Positions 13,335 through 25,384 of a stretch of DNA of 64,000 bases are shown here, piece after piece. The notes under the pieces were generated by a model. That model was not told where the DNA came from. It did not search any database and saw only the letters and a program-made list of their open reading frames with translations. The translations under genes and the position numbers were made by a program. This DNA comes from Branchiostoma floridae (taxonomy: Eukaryota > Chordata > Leptocardii > Amphioxiformes > Branchiostomatidae): contig NC_049979.1 of assembly GCF_000003815.2 (NCBI RefSeq), positions 15,724,393 through 15,788,392 of the forward strand. The letters are read 5' to 3'. Numbering within the stretch: the first letter of the stretch is position 1; the number at the start of each line of letters is the position of its first letter.

Positions 13335-16300
13335 ATGGCCTGGGGTGAGCCGGCAGGGTACCAGGGCCTCCAGTCTGAGGAGGAACAACTGGAGATGGTC
13401 CTGAGGCTGTCCATGCAGGAGACAGGTACAACTAACTACAGGAAGTCCAGACCAGAGATTTGTTCTTTTAGGTTTTAGTTCTATCATATACAATTTGAAA
13501 CAGAGCTATAAGGGTATGGCCCTATACAACATATACTGGTACATGTATATCTAACATGCGTTTTGATCCAGATTCAGCTGACCTCCCAAATTTGATGATC
13601 CTGGGGGAGGAAATGAAATCAGATGAAATCACCATGTAGTACTAGTATGTACCAATACAGTGTACTTGTACTATGTACCGCATCTAATATAAGCTGACAA
13701 AAACATGGAGCTGATGAACGATATCAGGACTTTGAAATTTTAGTTTATTTTATTTGATCATAGAACAATTTTTTGTTCCATTCATCTCGATATTGTTATT
13801 AAGATCGGTGTATGAATCATTGATTACTAAGAAATTCTTACTTCTTGAATTTTTCAAATATGAAGGGAGTCACGTTTTAAAAGTACCATACTGCTGGCTA
13901 ATAGCAGTTGTTTGTCCATGACATGAGAACATTCTAGGCTCTGGCTTGTACAAGTCACAGTTTGTTTCTAGGTGTTGCTGTCATTAATGTAAACACATAA
14001 TAAGTGAAGGCATGTTGTGTTTCAGAACAGAGTCTGCTCACACACAGTGCTTGAAGGCTGTCACCATCCAACTAACCAACCCATATATTGCTGCAAGTAT
14101 TGAATATCACTTTAGTGGTTGAAAAAGATAATGTCGCCATGAGAAAAGCACTGAACATACTAGTAACTAGATTGTAGTGATGTATTATGCATGTCTTCCT
14201 AGAGCGTGTAGACTAATCATTGGTGTTGCTTGCTGTAGGGTTGCATATATATGTATGCATGCATATAAATCTGTCATGTCACTGTGCTTTGATGTTTACA
14301 TAATATATACGTCATGTACACTACCAAATAAAAAAGAACAGGTCTGAGACTGGTAAAAGGAACAAACTGATCTGTCCAGCAGGTTTACAGTGCATATGCA
14401 ACATATTATGTATGTTAAAAGTCTTTTTTTATTTCCCCCTAGAACGAGCAAACCTGCGTGCAGCCCTGCTGCTGTCTGCGGAGGAGGCTGGGGTTGAGGC
14501 TGAGGAGGTGCTGACCACGCCCGAGGAGTCCTTGCCTGGGCTGTCTGACCAGGAGAACAGTGATGAGGAGGATATCGTAGGGGATAAAGGTATGTCCGGG
14601 TGTGGATGTTCTGTGCTGAACTCAGACCACTTTGTATATCATGCTGTGTAGCTATTGTTTCAGGTGTTCATTATATTTATAACAGATTGTGTGCAATATT
14701 GTAGGACATATTTTGGCAGTCAACATTGGGAGTGGGGATGATGAAGACAGTTCTAATACTTTGAATTTGATTTGAAAGTCATCACTTATAATGGTACAAA
14801 AGAAGATTTGTTTGATTTTTCAAAGAAGCTGCTACCATGGTCAAATATTAATCTGGACACCACACCCATCTTACAAAATGTCTATTGTAAACAGAGTTTT
14901 CTATGATAGTGTACAAAGCTCAAATATGATAGTGAGATCCCAGGAATAGAAGATTACAGCAAGCTGTAAGTATCTGGGTGTGAGTCCGATATAATCATAG
15001 TCTGATCTGACAGGGTGTTATGGACCAGTGTTTTCATATCTAATCTCCCTGTGGTTGAGCAGAGCCTCATATATCCAGCATGAATCATGTCTGGTGGAGG
15101 AAGTGACTGACCTTGTAACATGTATCAGGTTTCCATGTTTACGTGACATGTTGTGCGTCAGAAAATAGGCACAACCCTAGCAACAGTGGTTAGCCTTGGA
15201 CCATCCTTTCAATGAAAGTGGATACTGCTGTGTTGGTGCCACCTGTGTTTGTATGTACAAATGCTACTAAGTTGTTATTGCAAGAAGTGTACCCCCTAGA
15301 AGAATGTATAGGATATACTTCTAGTGACCAGATTTGACCATGGCATTGTTTTCAGAAATATTGGTCTGTAGAATGTTTTCTTTACCCAAGCATAGATAAA
15401 AGAGCTTATTGTCTCAATTCACAACATCAAAGGTTTGAAATCATTTCCATAAAATAAAGAAATGTTTCAAGTATGACAACTTCCATCTTGCTTAACACAC
15501 AGGTAAGGCAGTGCATGTATATAGAATTTAGAATGCAGAAAGAGATGAACAGGGGTTCTCTTGAATTGGTGATATTGGTTGTACACAACTACAAAAAATA
15601 GTGCACAAAAACACCCAGTGCAGGGAGAAAATATAAGTCTGACCAATGTTGACAGGCACAGCAGTCTGTAAAAGCTCATAGGCTCAGGCTGTGCACCACA
15701 TCCCTGGATAGCAACAGCTACAAACTTTCTTCAAGGCCAGTAAACACTCCAGCTGTTGGGAATAGTCCTGGCTTATAGCCAGTCTCTGGTAGACTAAAAT
15801 AGATGCAAACAGTAACTCCCAATTCCTGCCATTTGTGAAGAGCACCTTCTGACCTGACTTTGCGACAGCTGCAATGTTGTGAGTCTTCCGTGACTTGTGC
15901 AGAGTTTATTTTTTAGTTGGCTTGGGAGAATTTCACCTTCAAGGTCTCTTTGAATGACATCAACTGTTAACTCTACAAGTAACTTCAATTCTTTAGAAGG
16001 AGAATCTAATCAAAACACATTTTTCCTCCTTTTTTTTTTTTAAGAGCCGTGGCAGGCCAGTTGATATGCTCAGTCACACTGTGGCGTAGGGATAACTCAA
16101 CCTTTTTACAGCCTATATTTCAACATTATTCCGGAAGCATCCTTAAGACAGGAGAGGTCAGCTATCTCAGACCAGGCATCCCAACCATGATCAGCTGACT
16201 TGAGTTTTGCATGTTATATCAGAAGTAACTAATGGCTGCACATTCCACTGGATGGGTGTAAGCCTCCTCAAGGAAACACTGTCATTTCTCAAGGGCTACG

Positions 16301-19300
16301 TGGAGTCTAAGTATAGAATCTTAAGGGTACTGGACTTCTACTGGTCATTCTGATCTTGAAAATGTCAAGGTCTTCTTAAACCATATATGTAAAGCTTTAT
16401 GGTATACATGGTAGCAATGTGAGCATTGATGCTGATATGAAGTGACTGCATGGTAGAAAAGCCTATTTATTACCCATACCAAAGACTGGTAACAACATAC
16501 CCCTTTACAATTAAGAAACATTGGTCATCCCCATAGATACTGCTTTTTCCACTGACTCTGTGTTTGGCTTAAAATTTGATGACTTTTAATCTCTTTACAC
16601 TATGCAAATTAATCTCTCTTTCTATAAAACACTGTTAAAAACTATATAGAGTACAAATCTCTTTCAAACTGAAGATGATATCAGCAGTACCATTAGCAGC
16701 CAAAGTCTCCCATTTCTTCAGACATGTACAATTGAAGGTCATATTGGCCATCATATGCTGAAGCTGTTCTGCCATGTTGTCCCAGGGATGGACTTTACAG
16801 AGGTGTATGAGGACACCTGCTCAACAGCTGCAGTTGTTGTGAGGTTAGGGGACACCAACGTCCTGAGGGGGCTCATCGAGAATGACAGGGACCTGGAAGT
16901 ACCTGACAACAGAGGCTGGAGACCCCTCCATGAGGCGGCCCATGCAGACCAGCAGGACTGCCTGAAAATGCTGTTAGATGGTAAGTAAAAAGTATAGTCT
17001 GAGACTTTCACACTGCACCAATGTGCATGATTCAATGACAGCTACATTTCTGTGCGACTGTATTCCTTTGCTGGCACACACACACACACATAAGTTTTCC
17101 TTTCACGTAAGTTTTTTTTTCTAACAAAAGGCAGGAATGAGGTATTTTGGTAGAAAGCTGGTATTAAAATGCTGTAAAGTGCTTACTAATGGGAATTTGG
17201 TTCACCTATTAGGAATGACAGTTAGAGGGAAAGAAACTGCCAGCCTTTTAAAGTAACAAGATAAAACTTGAAACTGACTGCCATTTTACTTTGTCCCTAG
17301 ATGCCCTTCACAGTGTAAGAGCCCCAGAGTTTCTAGGCTTGTCTGCTTGGGATTTTCCAGTTAGATGTTCATATCAACAATGTTTTACAGGGTAATCATG
17401 AGTCCATTCCAAATGTGGATATGTCTGACTATGTAAAGGTTACAGCAAAGATGCAATGTTTCCCTTCATCAGTCACAAACACCTGTCCTTCTGATGAAAT
17501 GCCCATGCCATAGGGATGCTTCAGTCCATCCTTCTGTGTCAGTAGGTACTGTAGAAACTTCCCATCTGTACCAAACTGCAGTACCTTTCCCTCACCCCTG
17601 TCAGCTACGAGGAGGCGCTGTTGATCATCCACACAAACCCCCATGGGCCAACTGAAGCCCCCACTCTCTCTTCTACCCTCTCCTTCAATTCTGAACTTGA
17701 GACGTCCATCAGATGAGAAGACCTTGATGCAGTTGTTGCCTTCGTCTGAGATGATGACCTCACCTGACTTGTTGACTGCCACGTGTGCTACTGCGGCAAA
17801 CGGACCCTCTTCACTCAAGACATAAGGAAAATGTCTGACAGCCTTTCCCTCATTACTGTACACTCTTACATTTCTTTTTGAAAACTCTGTCACATACAAG
17901 AGGCTACTGACAGGACACATTGCAATGCTTTTTGGGTCCACTAGGAGGGCATCAGCAAATGTTCGTTTGTGGCGACCATCACTGTTGAAAACTTTTACGG
18001 ACTTGTTTCCCAGATCCACAATGTACACATTCCCTTCGGAGCCAATAGCAAGGTCTGTCGGACGGGAGAGGTCTTCGTCCTTCAGCGTTGTAGAAAAACT
18101 GTTTACATGCTTCCATGAGATTGAGTCAAACATCTGGATGCGCCCATTATGACTGTCTGCAACAAGTATGAGGTTATCTGTGGACACAGCAATGCCCCTT
18201 GGGTGGTCAAACTGTCCATGCCTTTCTCCCCTGTTCCCCAACATGTATTTCTTTTTCACACCAGGTATGTGCACGGTGCCTTTTGCCTGTCTGATTTCCT
18301 CTTTCCTTCCTGCCATCCCATCATCACTGTGTTGTTGAGTTGAAGCCTCTTGTTTTGTGGTGTCTGTTAAAGTAGGGCCCTGAAGGTTTAGCAAAGGATT
18401 TAGCTCAATTTGGCCCAGATGTTGTCGACTATTACCAACAGCAGCTGGGTGAAACACCATGTGATCCCCCTGTAAGAACTGACTCTTTTCTGCCCCTTCT
18501 GTACCAACAAGCTTGCCAAGTTTTTCCTCTACTTGCTTGATAGGTTTGTAGTTCCTTCTATCACTTGAGATGGTGTTATGAGCCCTGTCCATGGTTGATA
18601 TCAACTCCACAATGTGTTCCTCCTGATCTGTTTTGCTCACTTTGACAGAGTCTGAGATTCTGCTGTAGTTCTCCTGAATCTGTCTCAGCAGACTTTCCTT
18701 CTCGATTCTAATGCGGCCAATCAGAGTCTTAGCAGCCATCTTGACATGTCTCTCCACCTTCAGTTTGTTAAGCTTTAACCTCTGTTCCTCTTCAGAAAGT
18801 CGAACTATTTTAGATCCGTACTCTTCCAGTTTGTTCCTGCCCTTTTCCAGGAGACCATTTATTTCTGTGTGACTCTTCTCAATAACTTCTTCAAGTTTGG
18901 ACACTGAGTGTTGACTATGGCTGTGGGAGATGCACTCTCTACAGATGACATCATCACATGTGTTACAGTGGTGGCTCAGGTCTTCATTTCCATGAACCCT
19001 ACACATACTTAAGTCTGACTCACTGTTACCTTGGGTTGGGACCTGTTTATGAAGTAGGTCCTTCATACTGACAATCCAGAAGTTGTCTGGAAGCGCTGTT
19101 ACTCCCCCTTCAGGAAGTGTGGTGTCAGCTCGACAGTAGGGGCAGAGGAACTTGGGTCTCTCCTCAGCATAGTCCTGTAGGCACCTCTCACAGAAGGTGT
19201 GAAGACAGGGAAGAGCCTTGGGTTGTTTAAACGTGTCCAGGCACAACCAACACTGTAGGAACTCATCCTTGATACATTTGGGCAACTCTTCTTTCATAGC

Positions 19301-22300
19301 CATACTGTTTTGTATCCAACAAAACCTGTAAATTTTCTAACAGTCAATGTTGTAAACTTTAACAACATAACGTAACCTGGTACATCAGCTTGGTACATGG
19401 CATGGTGGTAAATAAAGGCTTATCAGCGCAGGCTTGTTCAGGTTTCCTGGGCTCTATTGTTCTCTTCTCAGCTTACAGGTCTACATTTCACAAAAGGTGT
19501 TTACTTATGGTTTGGTCAGCAGCCAACTGACAGGATTGCCAAGTATGCAGCTGTAACTGTTGCTATACCTTTTGCGGCTAACATAAGAGATAGAACAGGA
19601 AATTGACCTTTTTTTAGATATGCATATCAAAATCAGAAATTTCCATTTAATGACTATGTGATCATCAAAAGAAGGATACATTGTATAAGAAATTGCTGTT
19701 AAAGTAATACGTGTGTAACCAATCTAGGTATATGTTTCTTGTAGCTTGTATTTTTGTAGCCTGCACATGAACAAAACACCCAATCATCACATTTTGAATG
19801 TATTGTTTAAATGTTACGTTAGAAATATATCAAAGCACATGCTAATCAAATATAATGATCTCTGGTATTTGCATTTCTTTTGTATTCAACTGTTAAGATA
19901 ACATTAAAAACCTCAGTGTTTTGTCTCTAAAATGTTTTAATTTATTTTGATATAAACTGAAATTGAACACTTTTAAAGCACAAAAAGCGTTTGTATTTGT
20001 CTGATAAAGTGATGCCAAAGTTCTGCATCTTATTTGTTGCCATGACGAAGGCCCCCATGATAAATGGCAGCTAGTACTAGAGGCTGGTGCGGGCTGCCGC
20101 TATGGTTGTATGAGGGCGCTAGTGGAGGGTGAGTGCCCAACCTGCAGGTTTGGAAGAGCCATAGAGAATGTGACTGTGACGCACAACCTTCTAACCTCGC
20201 ATCACGTACTAGCCTGGAGGTTATCCTGGTTACGGACCTGACCAGGGTGATGTCCAGGCTAACCATGTACACCACTTACTGTACTTTCATGCTTGTTGAG
20301 CATGATGAATGTTACTTGTTTTTTATGCACTTCTCACGTGTACAGACCAGCTGATGTCTCATGGATTGAGGGAGAAACTTGATTTTAAAGATATGTTTTA
20401 GGCTTTCTTGCTGAAAATGTTCCCTAACACATCTCTCACCGGATGTTGGAAATCTTTATCCTTTTTTAAATTTTTCTTCCACATTGACATTAACTGGTCT
20501 CCACATTTTACGAAAGTCATTGACAGCATTTGACTTCAAGTCTGAAGGAAGATGCTAGACTATTGCACAGTGCATCTTGATGGAGTCTTGACACAGTGAC
20601 ATGCAATTGGAGCAATAGGCATGTTGTCTGTAGTAACCTGCTACTAAGCAAAAGTAGTGCTTGTTGACTGTTGTGCTAACTGGTAGACTGGTGTTTACTG
20701 GTTTGTATTATACGTAATTTCTAGATTGATACACACATTAGGTTAGACAAACATAGCCACTAGAATCTACTGTGTAGATCTATTTGTCACTTGTTTTGAT
20801 TCTCAAAAATGTTTGCTGATATCACACAGACCAAACATGGACTATGAATTGGTGTGTAGATGTTTAGGATGTACTAAACTAACCCAGCACTGTTTAAATT
20901 TAAATTTTACTGAAATGCACAGACATATACTCTAAACATTAAGTCTAAGCAACTATATTCACAAATCATTTGAATGAAATGAAAATATCCTTTGACATAC
21001 ATGCCTTTGACGGTCTGTAATCTCTGCACCATAACAGATGACTGTTCCCCCATCCATGAATGTGTTATATTTCCAGCTGGAGTTGAGGTGAATGTGAGGA
21101 ACTATGAAGGAGAGACAGCCCTGTACCTGGCAGCTGAGAAGGGCCATGTGGACTGTATGGTGCTGCTACTGGAGGCTGGGGCTGATCTGGAGATACCCAA
21201 TAATGAGGAGGCCACGCCTCTACTCAAAGGTACAATTACGTATACATTGTACTTTGTTTTGTTTTTTCCTGAAGTGTGGTTATGTAACAAAAGAAGAGAA
21301 AACCTGAAAGTGTGACTCAAAGTTTTTCGTTGCCTAAAAATCTTTTCAATTAATGATTTAATTTTCAATTTGATTTGGTTTGACTTCTACAGGTGATATA
21401 ATAGAGTTATCCAAATGGTTGGTTAACAGAAAAAGTAATATAAACTATATTCTGACCCTAGATTCAAGTGAACCATCTAAAATGACTGCTTACACAGTGT
21501 ATGAAGTAGCTCGACTTCAAGTCATATCAAATATCATCATTGTTAGAGATGGTAACTAAGACTGGAAGATTTGATATCATTACTGTTATTTGGCTATCCA
21601 ATAATGACAACTAAAGGTGCACTCTCACTGCACTTGCGTCAAGCTTGGGTCACTGCAGGGTTCAAAAGATACTCAATGAATTTCAGAGATAAAGAACAAA
21701 TTTTCTTTTTGTGTATGTTGTCATCTTCTAAGTCATACTTTTACATATTTTGCAATATCTAGATTATAAAAAACCTTGCAGTGACGCAAGCTTGACGCAA
21801 GTGCAGTGAGAGTGCACCTTAAGACTGTAAGATTTGCTGTATAACAAGTTGTGTAACCACTGGTTTGTGCTGTACTCAGCTGTGGAGGTGGGCAGCAGGG
21901 AGGTGGTACAGCTGCTGTTGGACCGTGATGTCAACGTGAACAGCAAGTTCTGTAATGGCTGGGCTCCTCTTCACGAGGCAGCATCCCAGGGACAGGCAGG
22001 TGAGCTACAACTGGGGACAGTCATGGAAAATTTTAAATGAACAGAAGTTATATTATATTGCAACATAAGGTAATGTTTGTTGCTTATATTGTCTCATGTG
22101 GTGTTGATCTTAAACCATCACAGTTTTTCAATTAACACTAGGTCCGGGCAGGGAATGCATGTAGCTACCTGTAGCTTAAGGGTGCAATATGATAAAGTTT
22201 CTTTTAGTATTCAAATGGATGTTCTTTTGGTAATGGAAACAGTTGAGGTACAGTAGCTGTTGTTGTAATAAGTTTTTTTCTTGCCACATCACCAGACATA

Positions 22301-25300
22301 GTGAGACTGTTGGTGGAACATGGTGCCCAGCTGGACATCAGGGATGAGTACGGCCGGACTGCTGTGTTTGTGGCTGCCCAGTACGGCAAACTGGAATGTC
22401 TCCGCATACTTCTGGATGAGTGTAAGTCTCTCCATGGTCAAGTTTGACTATCATCAAAGTTAGTGAATATTTGCCATTTCTATATGCTGTTTTATATTTG
22501 TAAATTGACATTTTTCGGGTTGTCTATATATCTATTATGGATCCATGGCAAAAATGTTTACTTTATGTCTGATGTTTTTTTCAAATGAGCTTGTAGATAT
22601 GCGTCTTTGGTAGGTAGGTAATAGATAATAATGGTATTATTGTTCCTTTCATACATGAGTCATTTTTCTTGTATTGGATGTGGGCAAGAGAATATGACAT
22701 TAAATACATACCTGACTTGCATATTTTCAGATGTAGCCTATAGTAGTGAGTGTTTTGGGGCAGTGAAAGTGCTATGATGTTCTACATATTTATAAAACCC
22801 AGAGTCGCTACATTCTCCTTTATATTCCCTTCCTGCAGCCAGTGACAACCTTGTGAACACCAGGACAGAAGACGGGGCTTCACCCCTGTACCTAGCTGCT
22901 CAGGAGGACCATCTGGACTGTGTACAGCTGCTTCTACAGAGGGGGGCTGATGCCAACATGACAACTGATGCTGCAGCTTTGCCTGTACATATTGCTGCAG
23001 AGAAGGGGAACTACAGGTAAGACAGGGAAGAGTCTTCACCCTAATCCCAACCTCAAATCTGATGCCAACATGCTGAGTGATGCTGCAGCTTTGCCTGTGC
23101 ACAGATCCTGCAGAAAAGCCGGGGAAAGGACAGGATTATTATGTTTACCAGATTTTTCCTAGCCTTGTGTTTAATGGTAATCTTAGAACTCTGGAAGAAA
23201 TCATGTTACCCGGTATGAATTAAAGATGACAATATACATGTAGTGCTGAAGCTGTTTGTACTTGTATGGATGATAGACTGCTTTGTTAAGTGCAATAGTC
23301 TGACTGATAATGATTCCCTCTATTTCCACCAGTGTGTTAGAGCTTCTTGTTCCGGTGACGACCCAAGAAGCTCTGGACCGGTGCGGCATGAGTCCGATAC
23401 ACTCTGCCGTGGAGGGTGACCAACCAGAGTGCCTTCAGCTCCTGATCGACCATGGCTTTGATGTCAACCGCCAGCTGTCCTGGACCTACAGCAAGTCATT
23501 TGAGGACAGGAGACAGACCCCTGTGTATTTTGCTGTGGACAACAACAGTGAGGAGTGTGTGAGGATACTACTGGAAGCTGGGGCGGACCCCAACCTAGAC
23601 GAGATCAACTGTCTCCTCATGGCCCTGAGGCACAAAAACTTCAACATCACCAAGATGCTGATAGAGCATGGTGCAGACTGTAACTCCAACTTTGTCATCA
23701 ACACAGGGCTGTTCCCCTCCACTATTGCTTTTGCTTATGAAGATGAGCGACTGCTGAAGCTTGTGTTGGACGGAGGGGCACAGGCAGAGACGTGCTTTTT
23801 ATGCCAGTATGTACATCTTCATCTTACAAATGTTTTTTAGGCTTTTAGTGAAAGTTTATTGAAGTTGTTGAAGTCAGTATCTCCAACATGTCTGTTTGCA
23901 TTTTCTAAGCTATCACAAGAATTATCATGAGAGGTTAAGATCTGTCTGCTCTCTTAACCCAAACCTTTTACCACATGGCAGTGCTGAACTTTCCCATCCA
24001 GATGTAAGCTACGAGCCTGTCAGAGCTGCCCATAATAGGATCTGTCTTGGTTATTTCTGTTGCTTGTTTCCATATGGGTTGTGTCTGCACAATGGGGGCA
24101 ATCCTTTCTGATACTTTCTAAGATAGCTTAAGGCATGTTGTCTCCTCTAAGTAACTTAAAATGGAAACAGGTCTTTGGTTTTGGCCTGCCTTTTGCTATA
24201 TTGAGTGTTTTTGATGCAATTTGGAATTTTGCCAGTTTCCACAAACATGTAGTGACAGAACTTACCCTTAAGGAAATCATTTGATACAGGATCATCCTTG
24301 GCATTTAAAGAAGTTTTGGGTGGGGATTGCGCAAGTCCAAATCTCAGAGTTTGATGATAAAGAGTATTATTAAGGAATGTCTGTTATCTGTTGACTTTTT
24401 TTCAGCATTGGAAATGGCAGACACCCAGTCAAATGGATGACATCCACCATTAATGACACCCAGTTCTGTGAATATGCCTCTCTTCACTCCAACAAGTGAG
24501 TTCTTGTCTGTTTCATGACTTCTTACACATATTTGACAGTTTGGCATATAACTTTGCCATATTGGGTTTCTAATATACTGCTAGATGGAAATGTTGTTTG
24601 ATTGTTTATTTTTCCTTCAGCTTATTTTTCTTTTCTTCCATCAGACAGAGAGCAGGGACAATGGTGCGTCTCCTTCTGGACTATGTTGGGAACGTCCAAC
24701 TGTGCTCAGTGCTAAAGGACTGTGTCCAGGACAAATCAGAATGGGAAGACATCCAGAAGATTTCAGGTACTGTAAATGCAGAAATGTTCGCGGTGGATTA
24801 ATGTTCGCGGTTTTCGCGGAGAACACTTCACCGCAAATTTAAAACCACCGCGAACATTTTTCTATTGTGATATTAGATTGCAGTCTGTGGTGTTACCGCG
24901 AACTTAAATCCACCGCAAAAAGTCCTTTTTCCCGTTACCACGAAATTAAATTCCTGCGAAATTAAATACATTTACAGTACATGTCAACTAAATGCCAGTG
25001 TAGGCTGTGGAAGTACATTGTATTTTGTAGCTTTGTACATTAGAAATAAGACCACTGTTTAAACCTGTATGTTGTGGAAGGTGTTATTCAGGAGAAAGAC
25101 ATGTTACATATGTGTCCATCCCACTAGTAACTCCTGGCCCCATCTAACACCTCAGAACAATGCACCAGTCAGTACATGTATGATTATTTGGAGCTATAGT
25201 ATAAGAGGCCCGATGTTTTGTCCATCCCGCAGGTAACCCGCGCCCCCTGGTGCACCTGTGTCGCCTGATGATCCGCCACACGCTGGCGCAGGGCGGACAC

Positions 25301-25384
25301 CTGTCGGAGAAGGTGCTGAAGCTGCCCCTCCCCCAGGTCATGACACGGTTCCTCCTGCACAAGGACACAGCTTACAGGCTGTAG
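13335..25384 (+). CDS. ASB3: ASB3-like ankyrin repeat and SOCS box protein with an N-terminal tandem UIM
   Basis: Likely the substrate receptor of a Cullin5-ElonginBC ubiquitin ligase. Eleven coding exons join in phase to about 615 aa: 13335-13425, 14443-14589, 16786-16980, 21077-21229, 21880-21999, 22296-22421, 22839-23016, 23333-23806, 24406-24495, 24645-24766, 25233-25384. Exon 3 encodes MDFTEVYEDTCST, matching the start of vertebrate ASB3; ankyrin repeats follow to about residue 480. The last exon is a SOCS box (PRPLVHLCRLMIRHTL, then LPLPQVMTRFLL). Two extra 5' exons add about 79 residues with two ubiquitin-interacting-motif-like helices, EEEQLEMVLRLSMQE and ERANLRAALLLSAEE, read in frame into the ASB3 start. 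Vertebrate ASB3 (about 518 aa) begins at that Met. A candidate poly(A) signal lies at 26862-26867. Intron 3 hosts a TRIM gene on the opposite strand. Confidence 0.88.
14590..16785 (+). other. ASB3-like intron 2, no gene seen
   Basis: I found no exon, RNA gene or clear mobile element in this 2.2-kb intron. Short open frames inside it have no family resemblance and no splice context. Confidence 0.55.
17429..19303 (-). CDS. Intronless TRIM-NHL E3 ubiquitin ligase (RING, B-box2, coiled coil, NHL)
   Basis: A single 624-codon frame encodes a tripartite-motif protein. The RING finger has C18, C21, C33, H35, C38, C41, C54 and C57 in the expected C3HC4 order. A B-box2 spans about residues 100-132 (CRVHGNEDLSHHCNTC onward) and a coiled coil about 133-260. 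NHL repeats fill about 350-624 (for example HPRGIAVS, ILVADSHNGRIQMF, VYIVDLGNKSVKVF, VIISDEGNNCIKVF). There is no obvious filamin domain between coiled coil and NHL, unlike TRIM2/3/71. The family is a cytoplasmic E3 ligase, sometimes RNA-binding through NHL; the substrate is unknown. The whole gene lies in intron 3 of the ASB3-like gene on the opposite strand. An acceptor-like CAG just upstream of the ATG could mean a spliced 5' UTR. The intronless form fits a retrocopy or one of the expanded lancelet TRIM genes. Confidence 0.9.
   Translation of the reverse strand: MAMKEELPKCIKDEFLQCWLCLDTFKQPKALPCLHTFCERCLQDYAEERPKFLCPYCRADTTLPEGGVTALPDNFWIVSMKDLLHKQVPTQGNSESDLSMCRVHGNEDLSHHCNTCDDVICRECISHSHSQHSVSKLEEVIEKSHTEINGLLEKGRNKLEEYGSKIVRLSEEEQRLKLNKLKVERHVKMAAKTLIGRIRIEKESLLRQIQENYSRISDSVKVSKTDQEEHIVELISTMDRAHNTISSDRRNYKPIKQVEEKLGKLVGTEGAEKSQFLQGDHMVFHPAAVGNSRQHLGQIELNPLLNLQGPTLTDTTKQEASTQQHSDDGMAGRKEEIRQAKGTVHIPGVKKKYMLGNRGERHGQFDHPRGIAVSTDNLILVADSHNGRIQMFDSISWKHVNSFSTTLKDEDLSRPTDLAIGSEGNVYIVDLGNKSVKVFNSDGRHKRTFADALLVDPKSIAMCPVSSLLYVTEFSKRNVRVYSNEGKAVRHFPYVLSEEGPFAAVAHVAVNKSGEVIISDEGNNCIKVFSSDGRLKFRIEGEGRRESGGFSWPMGVCVDDQQRLLVADRGEGKVLQFGTDGKFLQYLLTQKDGLKHPYGMGISSEGQVFVTDEGKHCIFAVTFT
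20210..20261. repeat. Imperfect hairpin with TAGCCTGGA...TCCAGGCTA ends
   Basis: The ends of this 52-bp segment form an inverted repeat with the same terminal motif as the elements at 1435-1478 and 27987-28093. The inner part pairs imperfectly. No clear target duplication is visible, so it may be an old copy or part of a larger element covering about 20.05-20.27 kb. It lies in intron 3 of the ASB3-like gene. Confidence 0.6.
21614..21820. mobile_element. 207-bp MITE-like element with ~48-bp terminal inverted repeats
   Basis: The left end (21614 to about 21661) and the right end (about 21773-21820) are nearly perfect inverted repeats beginning AAGGTGCACTCTCACTGC. The middle is about 110 bp and non-coding. 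The target duplication is unclear. It sits in the intron between ASB3-like exons 4 and 5. The transposase family is not evident. Confidence 0.85.
23059..23120 (+). repeat. Partial copy of ASB3-like exon 7 in the following intron
   Basis: This stretch repeats the 3' half of exon 7 (22947-23010), including CTGATGCCAACATG and TGATGCTGCAGCTTTGCC, about 112 bp downstream with scattered substitutions. The copy then diverges and has lost the reading frame of the ankyrin repeat. It looks like a small tandem duplication that left an exon remnant in the intron. Confidence 0.8.
24768..24979. mobile_element. TA-flanked MITE (CTGTAAATG...CATTTACAG) on an ASB3 splice donor
   Basis: The inverted ends CTGTAAATG (24770-24778) and CATTTACAG (24969-24977) are flanked by TA on both sides, as in Tc1/mariner-type insertions. 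Inside are several copies of a TTCGCGG/CCGCGAA motif in both orientations. ASB3-like exon 10 ends at 24766, so the donor GT is 24767-24768 and donor positions from +4 onward come from the element. Another copy of the family is at 58038-58215 and a relative is at 27029-27235. Confidence 0.85.

Noticed and set aside
20030-20354. Overlapping open frames on both strands in ASB3 intron 3
   Set aside because: They cover an imperfect hairpin repeat; open frames on both strands of an inverted repeat are expected.
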